From assembly GCF_013488205.1 (NCBI RefSeq), contig NZ_CP040908.1, positions 527,501-591,500 of the forward strand: a DNA stretch of 64,000 nucleotides, in the 5' to 3' direction. Under the pieces are notes generated by a model that ran no database searches, was not told where the DNA came from, and saw only the letters and a program-made list of their open reading frames with translations. The stretch comes from Empedobacter falsenii. GTDB lineage: Bacteria; Bacteroidota; Bacteroidia; Flavobacteriales; Weeksellaceae. Shown here in pieces: positions 41,330 to 50,224 of the stretch. The position numbers and the translations under genes were made by a program. The first letter of the stretch is position 1. Each line of letters begins with the position of its first letter.

Positions 41330-42172
41330 ATGAAAGTTTCAATTTTGCCAGTAGCGGTTATCGCTGCTTCAACTTTATTTAGTTGTGTGAGTCAGAAGAA
41401 GTATGATGAATTACAAAATAAATTCAATTCTGCTTACTCTGAGAACCAAGGATGTCAAACAGAATTGGCTGTAGCGAAAGCTAAATTAGCTAATTTTGAA
41501 TCTAACCAAGGTCAGTACGAAAACACAGTTCAGAGTGAAAGAAATCAAATTAAACAATTACAAGAGCAATTGAAAAATTGTATTAATGGTGGTTCTAAAA
41601 ATGTTTCTGAATTAGTGAACGAAATCAATCAGTCTAACAAATACATCAAACATTTGATCGATGCGAAAAGCAAATCGGATAGTTTGAACATGGTTTTAAC
41701 AAACAACCTAACACGTTCTTTATCTAGCAACGAAGCAAAAGATGTTGATGTTAAAGTTTTAAAAGGTGTTGTTTACATTTCGTTAGCTGATAACATGTTG
41801 TACAAATCTGGTAGTTACGAAATTTCGCCTGCTGCAGGAGAAACTTTAAGTAAAATTGCGAAAATCATCAACGACTATAAAGATTACGATGTATTGATTG
41901 AAGGTAACACAGATAATGTGCCAATTTCTAAACCAAACATCCGTAACAACTGGGATTTATCTGCTTTACGTGCATCTTCTGTTGTACAAGCGTTACAAAA
42001 CCAATACGGTGTTGATGGTAAACGTTTAACAGCTGGTGGACGTGGAGAATTTAATCCATTAACTACAAATGCTACTGCGGAAGGAAAATCTAAAAACCGT
42101 CGTACACAAATTATTATCTTACCTAAGTTAGATCAATTTATGGATTTAATTGGGCAAGCTCCAAAAAACTAA
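41330..42172 (+). CDS. OmpA-family lipoprotein
   Basis: The 280-residue outer-membrane lipoprotein has a lipobox ending STLFSC at about residue 19. A coiled-coil stretch (about 25-115) spans the periplasm. A C-terminal OmpA domain (about 150-270) carries VLIEGNTDNVPISKPN, LSALRASSVVQAL and AGGRGEFNP, then KSKNRRTQIII: the peptidoglycan-binding Asp and Arg residues. It anchors the outer membrane to the cell wall. Monocistronic. Confidence 0.93.
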   Translation: MKVSILPVAVIAASTLFSCVSQKKYDELQNKFNSAYSENQGCQTELAVAKAKLANFESNQGQYENTVQSERNQIKQLQEQLKNCINGGSKNVSELVNEINQSNKYIKHLIDAKSKSDSLNMVLTNNLTRSLSSNEAKDVDVKVLKGVVYISLADNMLYKSGSYEISPAAGETLSKIAKIINDYKDYDVLIEGNTDNVPISKPNIRNNWDLSALRASSVVQALQNQYGVDGKRLTAGGRGEFNPLTTNATAEGKSKNRRTQIIILPKLDQFMDLIGQAPKN

Positions 42173-42200
42173 TTTTGATAAAAAAATCAAATTAATATAG

Positions 42201-42231
42201 AAAGAGCCACTTTAAAGTGGCTCTTTTTTTG
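42201..42231 (+). terminator. terminator after the OmpA gene
   Basis: A perfect 26-bp palindrome, AAAGAGCCACTTT followed by AAAGTGGCTCTTT, then a T-run. Confidence 0.88.
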
Positions 42232-42260
42232 TAACTTTTTCCAAATTTTAATCAATACCA

Positions 42261-43559
42261 ATGGAACTATATTATTCTTTTTCGGTTCTAATTGTTCTTG
42301 CTGCATTATTTTCTTATGCAAACCTTCGATTCCTAAAATTACCTGGAACAATTGGAATTATGATTATCGCCATGTTAGTATCTGTCGCTATCCGTTTATT
42401 GGGAGATAGCTATTTTCCTGATGCTACAAAAGACATGTTTCAACTCTTTAATAGTTTAGACTTTAATGAAATATTGATGGGCGCAATGCTTAATTTTCTG
42501 CTTTTTGCAGGCGCAATGCACGTTAATATCTTAGATCTGAAAAACTTGAGATGGACAATTGCTACTTATGCTACAATTTCGGTAGTATTATCAGCATTTA
42601 TTATATCAGCAATTTTATATTATATCGCGCCATATTTTGGTATTCAAATTCCGTATATCTATTGTTTATTGTTCGGAACATTAATTTCTCCAACTGATCC
42701 AATCGTTGTATTAGGAATTTTGAAACAAGCAAAAGTTCCTAAAATTATTGAGACAAAAATTACAGGAGAGTCACTATTTAATGATGGTGTAGCCGTTGTA
42801 ATGTTCGCAGTAGTTTTACAAATAGCAACTAATCCAAGTTTTGATGCTGACTTTGCAAGTGTTTCAAAATTATTCTTGATGGAAGCTGGAGGCGGAATTT
42901 TACTTGGACTATTATTAGGATTTACAGCTTCTAGATCCATGAAAAAAATTGATGATTATAAAGTTTCAGCTTTAATTACATTGTCGATTGTAATGGGAGG
43001 ATTTTTGATTGCAAAAGAACTTCATGTTTCGAGTCCTTTAGCTATGGTTATCGCAGGTTTAATAATCGGAAATTATGGAAAGAGATTCGCAATGAGCAAA
43101 ACAACTCAAGATTATTTAAACAAATTTTGGGAGCTTATTGATGAGATAATGAACGCTATTTTATTCCTTTTTATAGGTTTCGAATTGTTATTAATAGAAG
43201 ATTTAATGGATCAAATTCTATTAGGAATTGTCACAATTTTTATCGTCTTATTATCTCGAACATTATCAATTGTGATTCCAGCTCGTACTATTTTAAGAAA
43301 AAATACCTTTTCCAAAGGTTCGCTTATCGTTTTAGTTTGGGGAGGAATTCGTGGTGGAGTTTCAATTGCATTAGTTCTTTCGATGCCAAATTCGGAATGG
43401 AAAGATTTGTTATTAGAGATTACATATATCGTTGTTTTATTTTCAATTGTTATTCAAGGTTTAACTGTTGGTAAAGTAGCACATCGTGTTTTAAAAGACG
43501 AATCTGATGAAGCAAATAAAGAAGAAATGGAAGATTATCTTAATTCATCTAAATTGTAA
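42261..43559 (+). CDS. Na+/H+ antiporter, CPA1 family
   Basis: The 432-residue inner-membrane protein has about 12 helices. The family signature GTLISPTDPIVVLGIL, followed by KITGESLFNDGVAVV with the ion-coordinating Asn-Asp pair, marks a CPA1 (NhaP/NHE-type) cation/proton antiporter. GGIRGGVSIAL near residue 370 is the conserved arginine helix. A cytoplasmic tail of about 20 residues follows. It exports Na+ or K+ in exchange for protons. Its stop overlaps the next start codon by one base. Confidence 0.92.
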   Translation: MELYYSFSVLIVLAALFSYANLRFLKLPGTIGIMIIAMLVSVAIRLLGDSYFPDATKDMFQLFNSLDFNEILMGAMLNFLLFAGAMHVNILDLKNLRWTIATYATISVVLSAFIISAILYYIAPYFGIQIPYIYCLLFGTLISPTDPIVVLGILKQAKVPKIIETKITGESLFNDGVAVVMFAVVLQIATNPSFDADFASVSKLFLMEAGGGILLGLLLGFTASRSMKKIDDYKVSALITLSIVMGGFLIAKELHVSSPLAMVIAGLIIGNYGKRFAMSKTTQDYLNKFWELIDEIMNAILFLFIGFELLLIEDLMDQILLGIVTIFIVLLSRTLSIVIPARTILRKNTFSKGSLIVLVWGGIRGGVSIALVLSMPNSEWKDLLLEITYIVVLFSIVIQGLTVGKVAHRVLKDESDEANKEEMEDYLNSSKL

Positions 43560-44065
43560 TGTTCGAAAGTCAATTAAAATTATTTACGCAATCTTATGAT
43601 GACGCAATTTTTTATAATAATGACGCTAAGGTTGATGGTACAATTGGAGCAAAGTTGCACTTGTCTTACTATTATATCGACATTCCCTATAAAAATTGTT
43701 TGATTTATGTAGAACAAGAATTAGGAAATCATAATCTAGGAAAAATTCGAGTAACCTTAGATAAAATATCGTTACCAATTTTTACGATTACGAATATTAA
43801 TCATCTTGTCAATTTATTTTTAAGAAAGAAACAGATTCTAAAAGTTGATTGTAGCAATGAATCTTTTAAACATTATTTACAGAATTTATTGATTGAAACT
43901 AATCTTGAAAAAATAGCAAAGGATAATTTATTCGAACCTAAAATATCAAGTAAAATTGAAGGTGAAAATTTGGTTATAGAAACAATTTACCATTTAGAAT
44001 TTGAAGAAAAAATAGAAGCTTTGAAAGCTTTAATCGAATTTTACAAGAAATTAATTTCATATTAG
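43559..44065 (+). CDS. uncharacterised protein coupled to the antiporter gene
   Basis: No family recognised. The 168-residue protein has no signal peptide or membrane helix. It has alternating beta strands (AKLHLSYYYIDIPYKNCLIYVEQE) in the first half and an alpha/beta C-terminus ending in EKIEALKALIEFYKKL. Its ATG overlaps the antiporter stop (TAATG), so it is translationally coupled to it, and may regulate or accompany it. The only support for function is this coupling. Confidence 0.7.
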   Translation: MFESQLKLFTQSYDDAIFYNNDAKVDGTIGAKLHLSYYYIDIPYKNCLIYVEQELGNHNLGKIRVTLDKISLPIFTITNINHLVNLFLRKKQILKVDCSNESFKHYLQNLLIETNLEKIAKDNLFEPKISSKIEGENLVIETIYHLEFEEKIEALKALIEFYKKLISY

Positions 44066-44067
44066 CA

Positions 44068-44105
44068 AAAGCAACAAGCGCATCTATAGATGCGCTTGTT
44101 GCTTT
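44068..44105. terminator. 38-bp perfect palindrome, probable terminator
   Basis: AAAGCAACAAGCGCATCTA (44068-44086) is followed at once by its exact complement, TAGATGCGCTTGTTGCTTT (44087-44105). It is 3 bp past the stop codon. Only three Ts follow in the stem and no T-run exists, so it may be a poor intrinsic terminator but a stable cruciform or RNA hairpin. Confidence 0.65.
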
Positions 44106-44184
44106 AACAGAAGTTTAGAATTTAAAATGGTCTAGTTCACGAATTAATCTTTATTTTTAATAGAAATTAGAACAAGCCAACAGA

Positions 44185-45579
44185 ATGAAATTAAAAGATT
44201 TATCTAATCAACTCGAAATATCTTTAGGAAGTTTACAGAATTTTATCAATGATTTTAATATTGATTTGAGTTTTTGTATTGACGAAAATTTTAATGTAAC
44301 ACAACAATTTATAGCATTTTCGGAAGAGAATAAAGACTTCTTAAAAAAATATGCAGAAGATTATTCCAAAGAAAAAACAATAGAAGAAATCGCTAAAACA
44401 ATTGGAGCGAAAGAAGAAGAAGTGCTTCATTTTTTTGTAACAAATGGAATTCCTGCTGAGGTTGCAAAGCAGATGAAAACGGGTGTGTCAAGTTATTTGA
44501 TTCATTCTTACATTGGGGGAAAATATCCGTTTATAGAAAAAGCATTTCCGCAATGCGAAGATTTTTCTGGTAAAAGCTTAGTCGGTTATACTGATTTGTA
44601 TTTTTATATGACTGATATGTTAGATCCATTTATAAGCAAAGATCAAATAGAAAGTTGGGGAATCTCAAAACCTGCGGGATTGATTTTGTATGGACCTCCA
44701 GGTAGTGGAAAAATATATTGGGCAAAGAAAATAGCGGATATGATTGGTTATGAATTTGTACATATTTTCAATGATTATTTAGTTGGGAATTTTGATAACA
44801 AAAAGAATAAATTCTCCGATTTTCTTTCAAAAAAGATGAATCAACCCAAAACATTATTGTTTATTGATTCGTTCGACGAAATACTACATTCTACTTCTGT
44901 AAATACCATTTATCCAGAAATGGTCGATTTGTTTTATTCCGTTCTTAGACATATTCAGAAAAATGACACGAAAGAACTTTTGATTGTTGGAGCTGTTGAA
45001 TCTTTGGCAAATTTGAATGATGAAATCGTTGCGCCTGGTCGTTTTGATTTACATATTCCTATTTTTCCTCCAACTTTTGACGAGCGCAAACAATTACTTT
45101 TACACCACATGACCGCAAATCTGGCACAAGATTCTCCGTTATTATCAATTTTGAAAAATCAAAATGCATTGAACAAAGATTTCTGGACGCCTTATGCGGC
45201 TGAAATGAGACTTTTTTCAAACACAATGATGATTGATTTTACACAATCGCTTAAAAAACGTTTGTACGCGTTGTATAGAAAAGATGAAACGAAAAATATT
45301 GTGATGACAGAAAAGGTATTGTTTTCGGCATTCCAAGAAGCAAAATCGAAATTAACGCCTGATTATTTAAAACATTGTGCAATTTTCTTAACAGAAGCCA
45401 AGCAAAATGTTGGTCAAGATTTTCCACATCGTCTGATCGAATTAAATGCTGATTTAGAGTTTTATTTATCATCAAAAGAAATTCCGATTACTAAAATTGG
45501 TTTCAAGCAAAGTGATGAAGCAATTTCTCCTACAGCTCAACCAGCAGTTGAAGAAACTAAAGAAGTTCAAAATAAATAA
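44185..45579 (+). CDS. AAA-family protein with degraded ATPase motifs
   Basis: The 464-residue protein has an N-terminal region (about 1-100) with two short helical segments like the IF2-N fold (LKDLSNQLEISLGSLQNFI and TIEEIAKTIGAKEEEVLHFF). A classical AAA domain of FtsH/Vps4 type follows (about 130-300). Three motifs deviate. Walker A is GPPGSGKI, with Ile177 in place of Ser/Thr. Walker B is LLFIDSFDEI, with Ser229 where the catalytic Glu stands. Sensor 1 is GAVE instead of GATN. PGRFD is kept. It should bind nucleotide weakly or not hydrolyse it. A C-terminal helical domain follows. Confidence 0.85.
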   Translation: MKLKDLSNQLEISLGSLQNFINDFNIDLSFCIDENFNVTQQFIAFSEENKDFLKKYAEDYSKEKTIEEIAKTIGAKEEEVLHFFVTNGIPAEVAKQMKTGVSSYLIHSYIGGKYPFIEKAFPQCEDFSGKSLVGYTDLYFYMTDMLDPFISKDQIESWGISKPAGLILYGPPGSGKIYWAKKIADMIGYEFVHIFNDYLVGNFDNKKNKFSDFLSKKMNQPKTLLFIDSFDEILHSTSVNTIYPEMVDLFYSVLRHIQKNDTKELLIVGAVESLANLNDEIVAPGRFDLHIPIFPPTFDERKQLLLHHMTANLAQDSPLLSILKNQNALNKDFWTPYAAEMRLFSNTMMIDFTQSLKKRLYALYRKDETKNIVMTEKVLFSAFQEAKSKLTPDYLKHCAIFLTEAKQNVGQDFPHRLIELNADLEFYLSSKEIPITKIGFKQSDEAISPTAQPAVEETKEVQNK

Positions 45580-45624
45580 TATAAAATCAAAAAAGCGCTC
45601 GTAGAGCGCTTTTTTGATTTTATA
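45580..45624. terminator. bidirectional terminator with 21-bp perfect stem
   Basis: 45580-45600 pairs completely with 45604-45624 around a GTA loop; the GC core is GCGCTC/GAGCGC flanked by A and T runs on both sides. It separates the AAA gene from the leftward META-lipoprotein gene. Confidence 0.9.
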
Positions 45625-45637
45625 AAATGATTAAAAC

Positions 45638-46072
45638 TTACAAAGTTTTAAATGTTAATAATAAGATATTTCCTTTGTAAAGATGTAATTCTTTTCCAGA
45701 AACTTCGTAACGATTTACACTTTTCAACATCGATAAAAATGCTTTTTCTTCTTGCAAATTAGGACAAGCCATTTTAGTTTCAGAAAAATTAACAAAGCTT
45801 GTTACGCCGCTAACTTTTGTAAAATCAGCATTGAAATTGTTGCAACCCGCAAAACCACTTACAGTCGAATTCGCTTCGTCAATAATCAACATTACGTCCT
45901 TATCGTACAAACCTTTTACTACGTTGTTATCGTTGATCAAATACCAATTTTGATTTGAAATCGAAACTTCCGATTTAGGTTTAATTTTAGCAGTACTTGC
46001 GCTTGTAGAACAAGAAGTTGCTATAAAACTCATCAAAATAGTTGCTGAAAATAAAGTTACAATCTTTTTCAT
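45638..46072 (-). CDS. META-domain lipoprotein
   Basis: The 144-residue protein has a lipobox (IATSC, Cys at about 21) and a META domain: WYLINDNNVVKG, SGFAGCNNFNADF (the signature Gly-Cys-Asn) and ETKMACPNLQEEKAFLSML. Two cysteines in the domain (GCNN and ACPN) are conserved in META/HslJ proteins and may form a disulfide. Likely a lipoprotein of the cell envelope linked to stress; function is not defined. It lies 13 bp after pheT on the same strand. Confidence 0.9.
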   Translation of the reverse strand: MKKIVTLFSATILMSFIATSCSTSASTAKIKPKSEVSISNQNWYLINDNNVVKGLYDKDVMLIIDEANSTVSGFAGCNNFNADFTKVSGVTSFVNFSETKMACPNLQEEKAFLSMLKSVNRYEVSGKELHLYKGNILLLTFKTL

Positions 46073-46085
46073 TTTTCGGAATATT

Positions 46086-48515
46086 TTATCTCAACTCAGC
46101 GTTGAATTTTTCTTGATACAATTTGATTAATTTATTCATTAAACCATCAATTTCTTGATCGCTTAATGTTTTATTTTCGTCTTGAATCATAAAACTTAAA
46201 GCATACGATTTTTTACCAGTTGGCAATTTATCTCCTTCGTAAACGTCAAATAAATTAACAGCTTTCAACAAATTCGTTTTCACTTCTTTTGTCGCTTTGT
46301 ACAATTCTTCATATTTCACAGAAGAATCAAGTAATAAAGCTAAATCTCTACGAGAACCTGGAAATTTAGAGATTTCTTTGTATTTCAAATCGTGTTTGTT
46401 TGCTAAAGCAACCATTGCATCCCAATTTAATTGAGCAAAGAAAACATCTTGATTAACGCCTAATTTTTTCGCTAATTTTTTGCTGATGATTCCTAGTTTT
46501 CCTAATGATTTTTGACTAGAAATAAACTCAATTCCATCTAAGAAATTATCATCTTTTGCAGGTAATTCATCTGTAATTTGAATATCTAATCGAACAAAAA
46601 TTTGTTTAATCAAACCTTTTAAATCAGCAAATGAAGCTTTACGTAAATTTCCTGTCCACGATTCGCTATTAAAGTTTCCTGAAAGAACGATTCCTAAACA
46701 TTTATTTTCTTCGTAAATCCCATCAATTTTGCGGTAAACTTTCCCAAATTCGAATAATTTAACATCCGAATTACGACGGTTGATATTAAACGCAACATTT
46801 TCTAATAAACCATTCAACAAAGTGCGGCGCATTACAGCTAAATCAGCCGAAAGCGGATTTAACATGGCAACACTTTCTCCTTCTGGATAAAAGAAAACTT
46901 CTTCGTATTCTTTTTTCGTTAACGAGTTATTCATCGCTTCATTGAATCCGAAAGAAATCAATTGACGCGCAATAAAATCTTCGATTTTATCTGGACTAAC
47001 TTTTTGATTTGGAACATAAGAAAACGAGAATTTTGAAGGAATTTCAATATTATCGTATCCATAAATTCTCAAAATATCTTCAATCAAATCCACATCACGT
47101 TGTACATCTACACGATAAGCAGGAACTTCTAAATCTAAAATTCCATCATTTTCTGCCAAAATTTTAATTTCTAAATTCTCTAAAATCGATTTTATTTTAT
47201 GTTCTGGAATTTCAACTCCTAATAATTCAACCACTTTATGTAAACGTAATTTTACATTAAAGTTTTGAATTGGATTTTCGTAAATATCATCAATATTAGA
47301 TGCAATTTCAGCGCCAGCGATTTCAACTAACATCATTGCAGCTTTTTTCAATGCATCGATTGTTGTGTTAGGATCAATTCCACGTTCAAAGCGGAAAGAA
47401 GCATCTGTATTCAACGCATGTGCTTTTGCACCTTTACGAATTGTTACAGGTTCAAAATATGCTGATTCTAAGAAAATAGTTGTCGTAGCATCTGAAACTC
47501 CAGAATCTTTTCCTCCGAAAACTCCCGCAATACACATTGGATTATTTTCGTTGCAAATCATCAATTCATGTCCTTTTAATGTACGTTCAACGCCATCTAA
47601 AGTTGTGAATTTTGTTCCTTCTGCTAATTTTTGAACGATCACTTTATTTCCTTCAATTTTAGCTGCATCAAAAGCATGTAAAGGTTGTCCTAAATCGTGT
47701 AAAATGTAATTGGTAATATCAACCACATTATTAATTGGCGATAATCCGATAACTTTCAAACGATTTTTTAACCAATCTGGCGACTCAGTAACTTTTACAT
47801 TTTTTAAGTAAACACCTGCATAACGAGGCGCTGCTTCTGTATCTTTAACCTCGATAGAAATAGGGCTTTTTCCGAAATCTGTCGTAGGATAATTTGATAC
47901 ATCATATGTTTTGAATGTTGACGCAATATCACGAGTTTTAAGAGCAGCGTGTAAATCACGCGCTACACCGAAATGTGACATTGCATCTGCACGATTTGGC
48001 GTTAAACCAATTTCGATTTCGTGATCAACTTCATCATTTTTTCCGAAAAGATCAAACGTAGAAGTTCCAGGTTTTAAATCTTCTGGTAAAACTAAAATAC
48101 CAGAATGATCTGTACCAATTCCTAATTCTACTTCAGAGCAAATCATTCCGAAAGATTCTTCACCACGAATTTTTGCCTTCTTGATTTTAAATTCACCATC
48201 TGGCGAAGGTAAAACCGTTCCGACAGTTGCCACAGGTACATTTTGACCCGCTGCAACATTAGGAGCACCACAAACAATTTGCGTTTCTTTTCCGTCTCCT
48301 AAATCTATTTTAGTAACTTTTAATTTATCTGCATTTGGATGAGGTACAGCTGATAAAACTTTACCAACTAATACGGTTTCCAAATAATTTTTAGCTCCAC
48401 CTACTTGCTCTACACCTTCTACTTCAAGACCTGTACTTGTAAGTGTAGCAGACACTTCATCAAGTGTGATATCTGTATCAATGTAGGTTTTTAGCCAATT
48501 GTATGAAATTTTCAT
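46086..48515 (-). CDS. pheT: phenylalanyl-tRNA synthetase beta subunit
   Basis: PheT pairs with PheS to charge tRNA-Phe. The 809-residue protein shows the tRNA-binding OB domain (VGKVLSAVPHPNADKLKV), the B3/B4 editing domain (about 210-390), the B5 domain, the catalytic-like core, and the C-terminal anticodon-binding domain (SKFPGSRRDLALLLD at about 720). Length is normal. pheS is not in the window. Confidence 0.97.
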   Translation of the reverse strand: MKISYNWLKTYIDTDITLDEVSATLTSTGLEVEGVEQVGGAKNYLETVLVGKVLSAVPHPNADKLKVTKIDLGDGKETQIVCGAPNVAAGQNVPVATVGTVLPSPDGEFKIKKAKIRGEESFGMICSEVELGIGTDHSGILVLPEDLKPGTSTFDLFGKNDEVDHEIEIGLTPNRADAMSHFGVARDLHAALKTRDIASTFKTYDVSNYPTTDFGKSPISIEVKDTEAAPRYAGVYLKNVKVTESPDWLKNRLKVIGLSPINNVVDITNYILHDLGQPLHAFDAAKIEGNKVIVQKLAEGTKFTTLDGVERTLKGHELMICNENNPMCIAGVFGGKDSGVSDATTTIFLESAYFEPVTIRKGAKAHALNTDASFRFERGIDPNTTIDALKKAAMMLVEIAGAEIASNIDDIYENPIQNFNVKLRLHKVVELLGVEIPEHKIKSILENLEIKILAENDGILDLEVPAYRVDVQRDVDLIEDILRIYGYDNIEIPSKFSFSYVPNQKVSPDKIEDFIARQLISFGFNEAMNNSLTKKEYEEVFFYPEGESVAMLNPLSADLAVMRRTLLNGLLENVAFNINRRNSDVKLFEFGKVYRKIDGIYEENKCLGIVLSGNFNSESWTGNLRKASFADLKGLIKQIFVRLDIQITDELPAKDDNFLDGIEFISSQKSLGKLGIISKKLAKKLGVNQDVFFAQLNWDAMVALANKHDLKYKEISKFPGSRRDLALLLDSSVKYEELYKATKEVKTNLLKAVNLFDVYEGDKLPTGKKSYALSFMIQDENKTLSDQEIDGLMNKLIKLYQEKFNAELR

Positions 48516-48551
48516 TGTATTGTATAAATGAATTTTATGTATTCTTTTTGA

Positions 48552-49670
48552 TTATGCGTTTAACATAACTGGCATAACTAACATTAAGATTTCTTCGCCA
48601 TCTTCTAGTCCATCAACTGGTTTGATGATTCCTGCACGATTTGGCTCAGACATTTCCAATGTTATTTCTTCTGATTGTAAATTGTTCAACATTTCGATTA
48701 AGAAACGAGAATTGAAACCAATTTGTAAGTCAGTTCCGTTGTAATCACAAGGAAGTCTTTCTTCTGCTTTGTTTGCAAAATCGATATCTTCAGCAGAAAT
48801 TGTCAATGAATTTCCAACTAATTTTAATCGAACTTGGTTTGTTGTTTTGTTAGAGAAAATTGCCACACGTTTTAAAGATGTTAAGAATAAGTTTCTGTTA
48901 ATCGTTAATACGTTTGGATTTTCTTTTGGAATTACCGCTTCATAATTAGGATATTTACCATCAATCAAACGACAAGTTAATACGATGTTTTGGAATGAAA
49001 AGCGTGTATTTGTGTTGTTGTATTCGATTGTTACATCGTCATTATTTCCTCCTAAAATATTTTTCAATAAGTTAAGTGGTTTTTTAGGCATAATATATTC
49101 AGCAGCTTGTAAATTATCTAAACCGTTGCGAGTGTATTTTACCAAACGATGTGCATCTGTAGCAACAAAACGGAAAACATCTGCATTTGCTTGGAAGAAA
49201 ACTCCTGTCATAATTGGACGTAATTCGTCGTTCCCTGTCGCAAAAATAGTTTTGATAATAGCCTCTGATAAAATGCTTGCACTAAGTGTTGTAGAGCTTG
49301 CGTCTTCGATATCTGGTGTTTGAGGATATTCGTTTGCGTCTTCAAATGCTAACTGGTAATTTCCTTGTTCTGAAACAATTTCCAACGTATTTCCTTCTTT
49401 TTGGATAAAAGTAAGTGGTTGCGCTGGGAAAGTTTTCAACGTGTCAGTTAAGATTTTTGATGGAATTGCAATTTTTCCATTATCATTAGACTCAACTTCT
49501 AAAGTTGTTGAAATTGTTGTTTCTAAATCAGAACCAGTGATAGTTAATTGGCTACCATCCAATTCGAATAAAAAATTATCAAGGATTGGTAAAGTATTAT
49601 TAGAGTTAATAACTCCTCCGATTAAGTTAACATTTTTTAATAACGTGTTGCTCGATACAATAAATTTCAT
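48552..49670 (-). CDS. dnaN: DNA polymerase III beta subunit (sliding clamp)
   Basis: The 372-residue ring-forming clamp holds DNA polymerase III on DNA. Three DnaN domains are in order: the N-terminal MKFIVSSNTLLKNVNLIGGVI, a middle domain with FVATDAHRLVKYTR and the SRFLIEML segment in domain 3, and the C-terminus EEILMLVMPVMLNA. No dnaA, recF or gyrB lies beside it, so it is not at the classical origin cluster; flavobacterial dnaN is often separate. It precedes pheT by 36 bp. Confidence 0.97.
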   Translation of the reverse strand: MKFIVSSNTLLKNVNLIGGVINSNNTLPILDNFLFELDGSQLTITGSDLETTISTTLEVESNDNGKIAIPSKILTDTLKTFPAQPLTFIQKEGNTLEIVSEQGNYQLAFEDANEYPQTPDIEDASSTTLSASILSEAIIKTIFATGNDELRPIMTGVFFQANADVFRFVATDAHRLVKYTRNGLDNLQAAEYIMPKKPLNLLKNILGGNNDDVTIEYNNTNTRFSFQNIVLTCRLIDGKYPNYEAVIPKENPNVLTINRNLFLTSLKRVAIFSNKTTNQVRLKLVGNSLTISAEDIDFANKAEERLPCDYNGTDLQIGFNSRFLIEMLNNLQSEEITLEMSEPNRAGIIKPVDGLEDGEEILMLVMPVMLNA

Positions 49671-49699
49671 ATGAAGAATATTTCCTTAAATATATCTAA

Positions 49700-49707
49700 C
49701 AAATGTA
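49700..49707 (-). promoter_or_regulatory. -7 promoter element of dnaN
   Basis: TACATTTG on the minus strand, 29 bp upstream of the dnaN ATG. The upstream TTG is at a loose 22-bp spacing. Confidence 0.5.
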
Positions 49708-49826
49708 ATAAATAATCAAGTAAAAAACTCAAACCTATACATTAAATATTATATAGAATGGCTTGTTGTTGATTATCAAATAGAAAGATGATTGTAAATT
49801 GATTGTTATGATTTGTTTAAATTTTC

Positions 49827-49858
49827 TTTGAATTAAAAACTTTTCACCCGTAAATTTG
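49827..49858 (+). promoter_or_regulatory. promoter of the GNAT-carbonic anhydrase operon
   Basis: TTTG at 49827-49830, a 20-bp spacer, and TAAATTTG at 49851-49858: close to the Bacteroidota consensus. It gives a leader of about 75 nt before 49940. Confidence 0.7.
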
Positions 49859-49882
49859 TCTTGTATATCGAGACTTTTAACA

Positions 49883-49915
49883 AATCTTTTTGACCAAATC
49901 TCATCCAAAAAGATT
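49883..49915 (+). promoter_or_regulatory. 5' leader hairpin of the carbonic anhydrase operon
   Basis: A perfect 10-bp stem, AATCTTTTTG (49883-49892) with CAAAAAGATT (49906-49915), 13-base loop. It sits between the promoter and the first start codon, and the U-rich stem could mask or expose the start region. Confidence 0.5.
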
Positions 49916-49939
49916 AATTTGAATTTAAAATAATATTCT

Positions 49940-50218
49940 ATGAAAATTGAATTGAATTTAGAAGGAAAAAACGGCGTTTTTATACTTCTTGATGAGAATA
50001 ATAAAGAAGTTGGCGAATTAACTTTTATGCTTAAAGAAGAACAAATGTTGATTAATCATACAGGTGTTAATCCCAAATTGAGAGGGCAAGGTTTGGCAGA
50101 AAAGTTAGTGTTAGAAGCTGTAGATTATGCAAGAAAAAATCAGTTGAAAATCATACCATTTTGTAGTTATGTGAGCGTTTATGTTGGTAAACATCCAGAA
50201 GTGCAAGATGTAATTTAG
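49940..50218 (+). CDS. small GNAT-fold N-acetyltransferase (YjdJ-like)
   Basis: The 92-residue protein is the short GNAT type. VNPKLRGQGLAEKLVLEAVDYA (about residues 48-68) is the acetyl-CoA site, followed by KIIPFCSYVSVYVGKHPE. There is no room for an extended substrate domain. Substrate unknown; YjdJ-like proteins are conserved across bacteria. It is 6 bp upstream of the carbonic anhydrase gene and likely in one operon with it. Confidence 0.9.
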   Translation: MKIELNLEGKNGVFILLDENNKEVGELTFMLKEEQMLINHTGVNPKLRGQGLAEKLVLEAVDYARKNQLKIIPFCSYVSVYVGKHPEVQDVI

Positions 50219-50224
50219 AAAATT

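Noticed and set aside
48552-49670. Chromosome replication origin at dnaN
   Set aside because: No dnaA, recF or gyrB next to it and no cluster of DnaA boxes seen.
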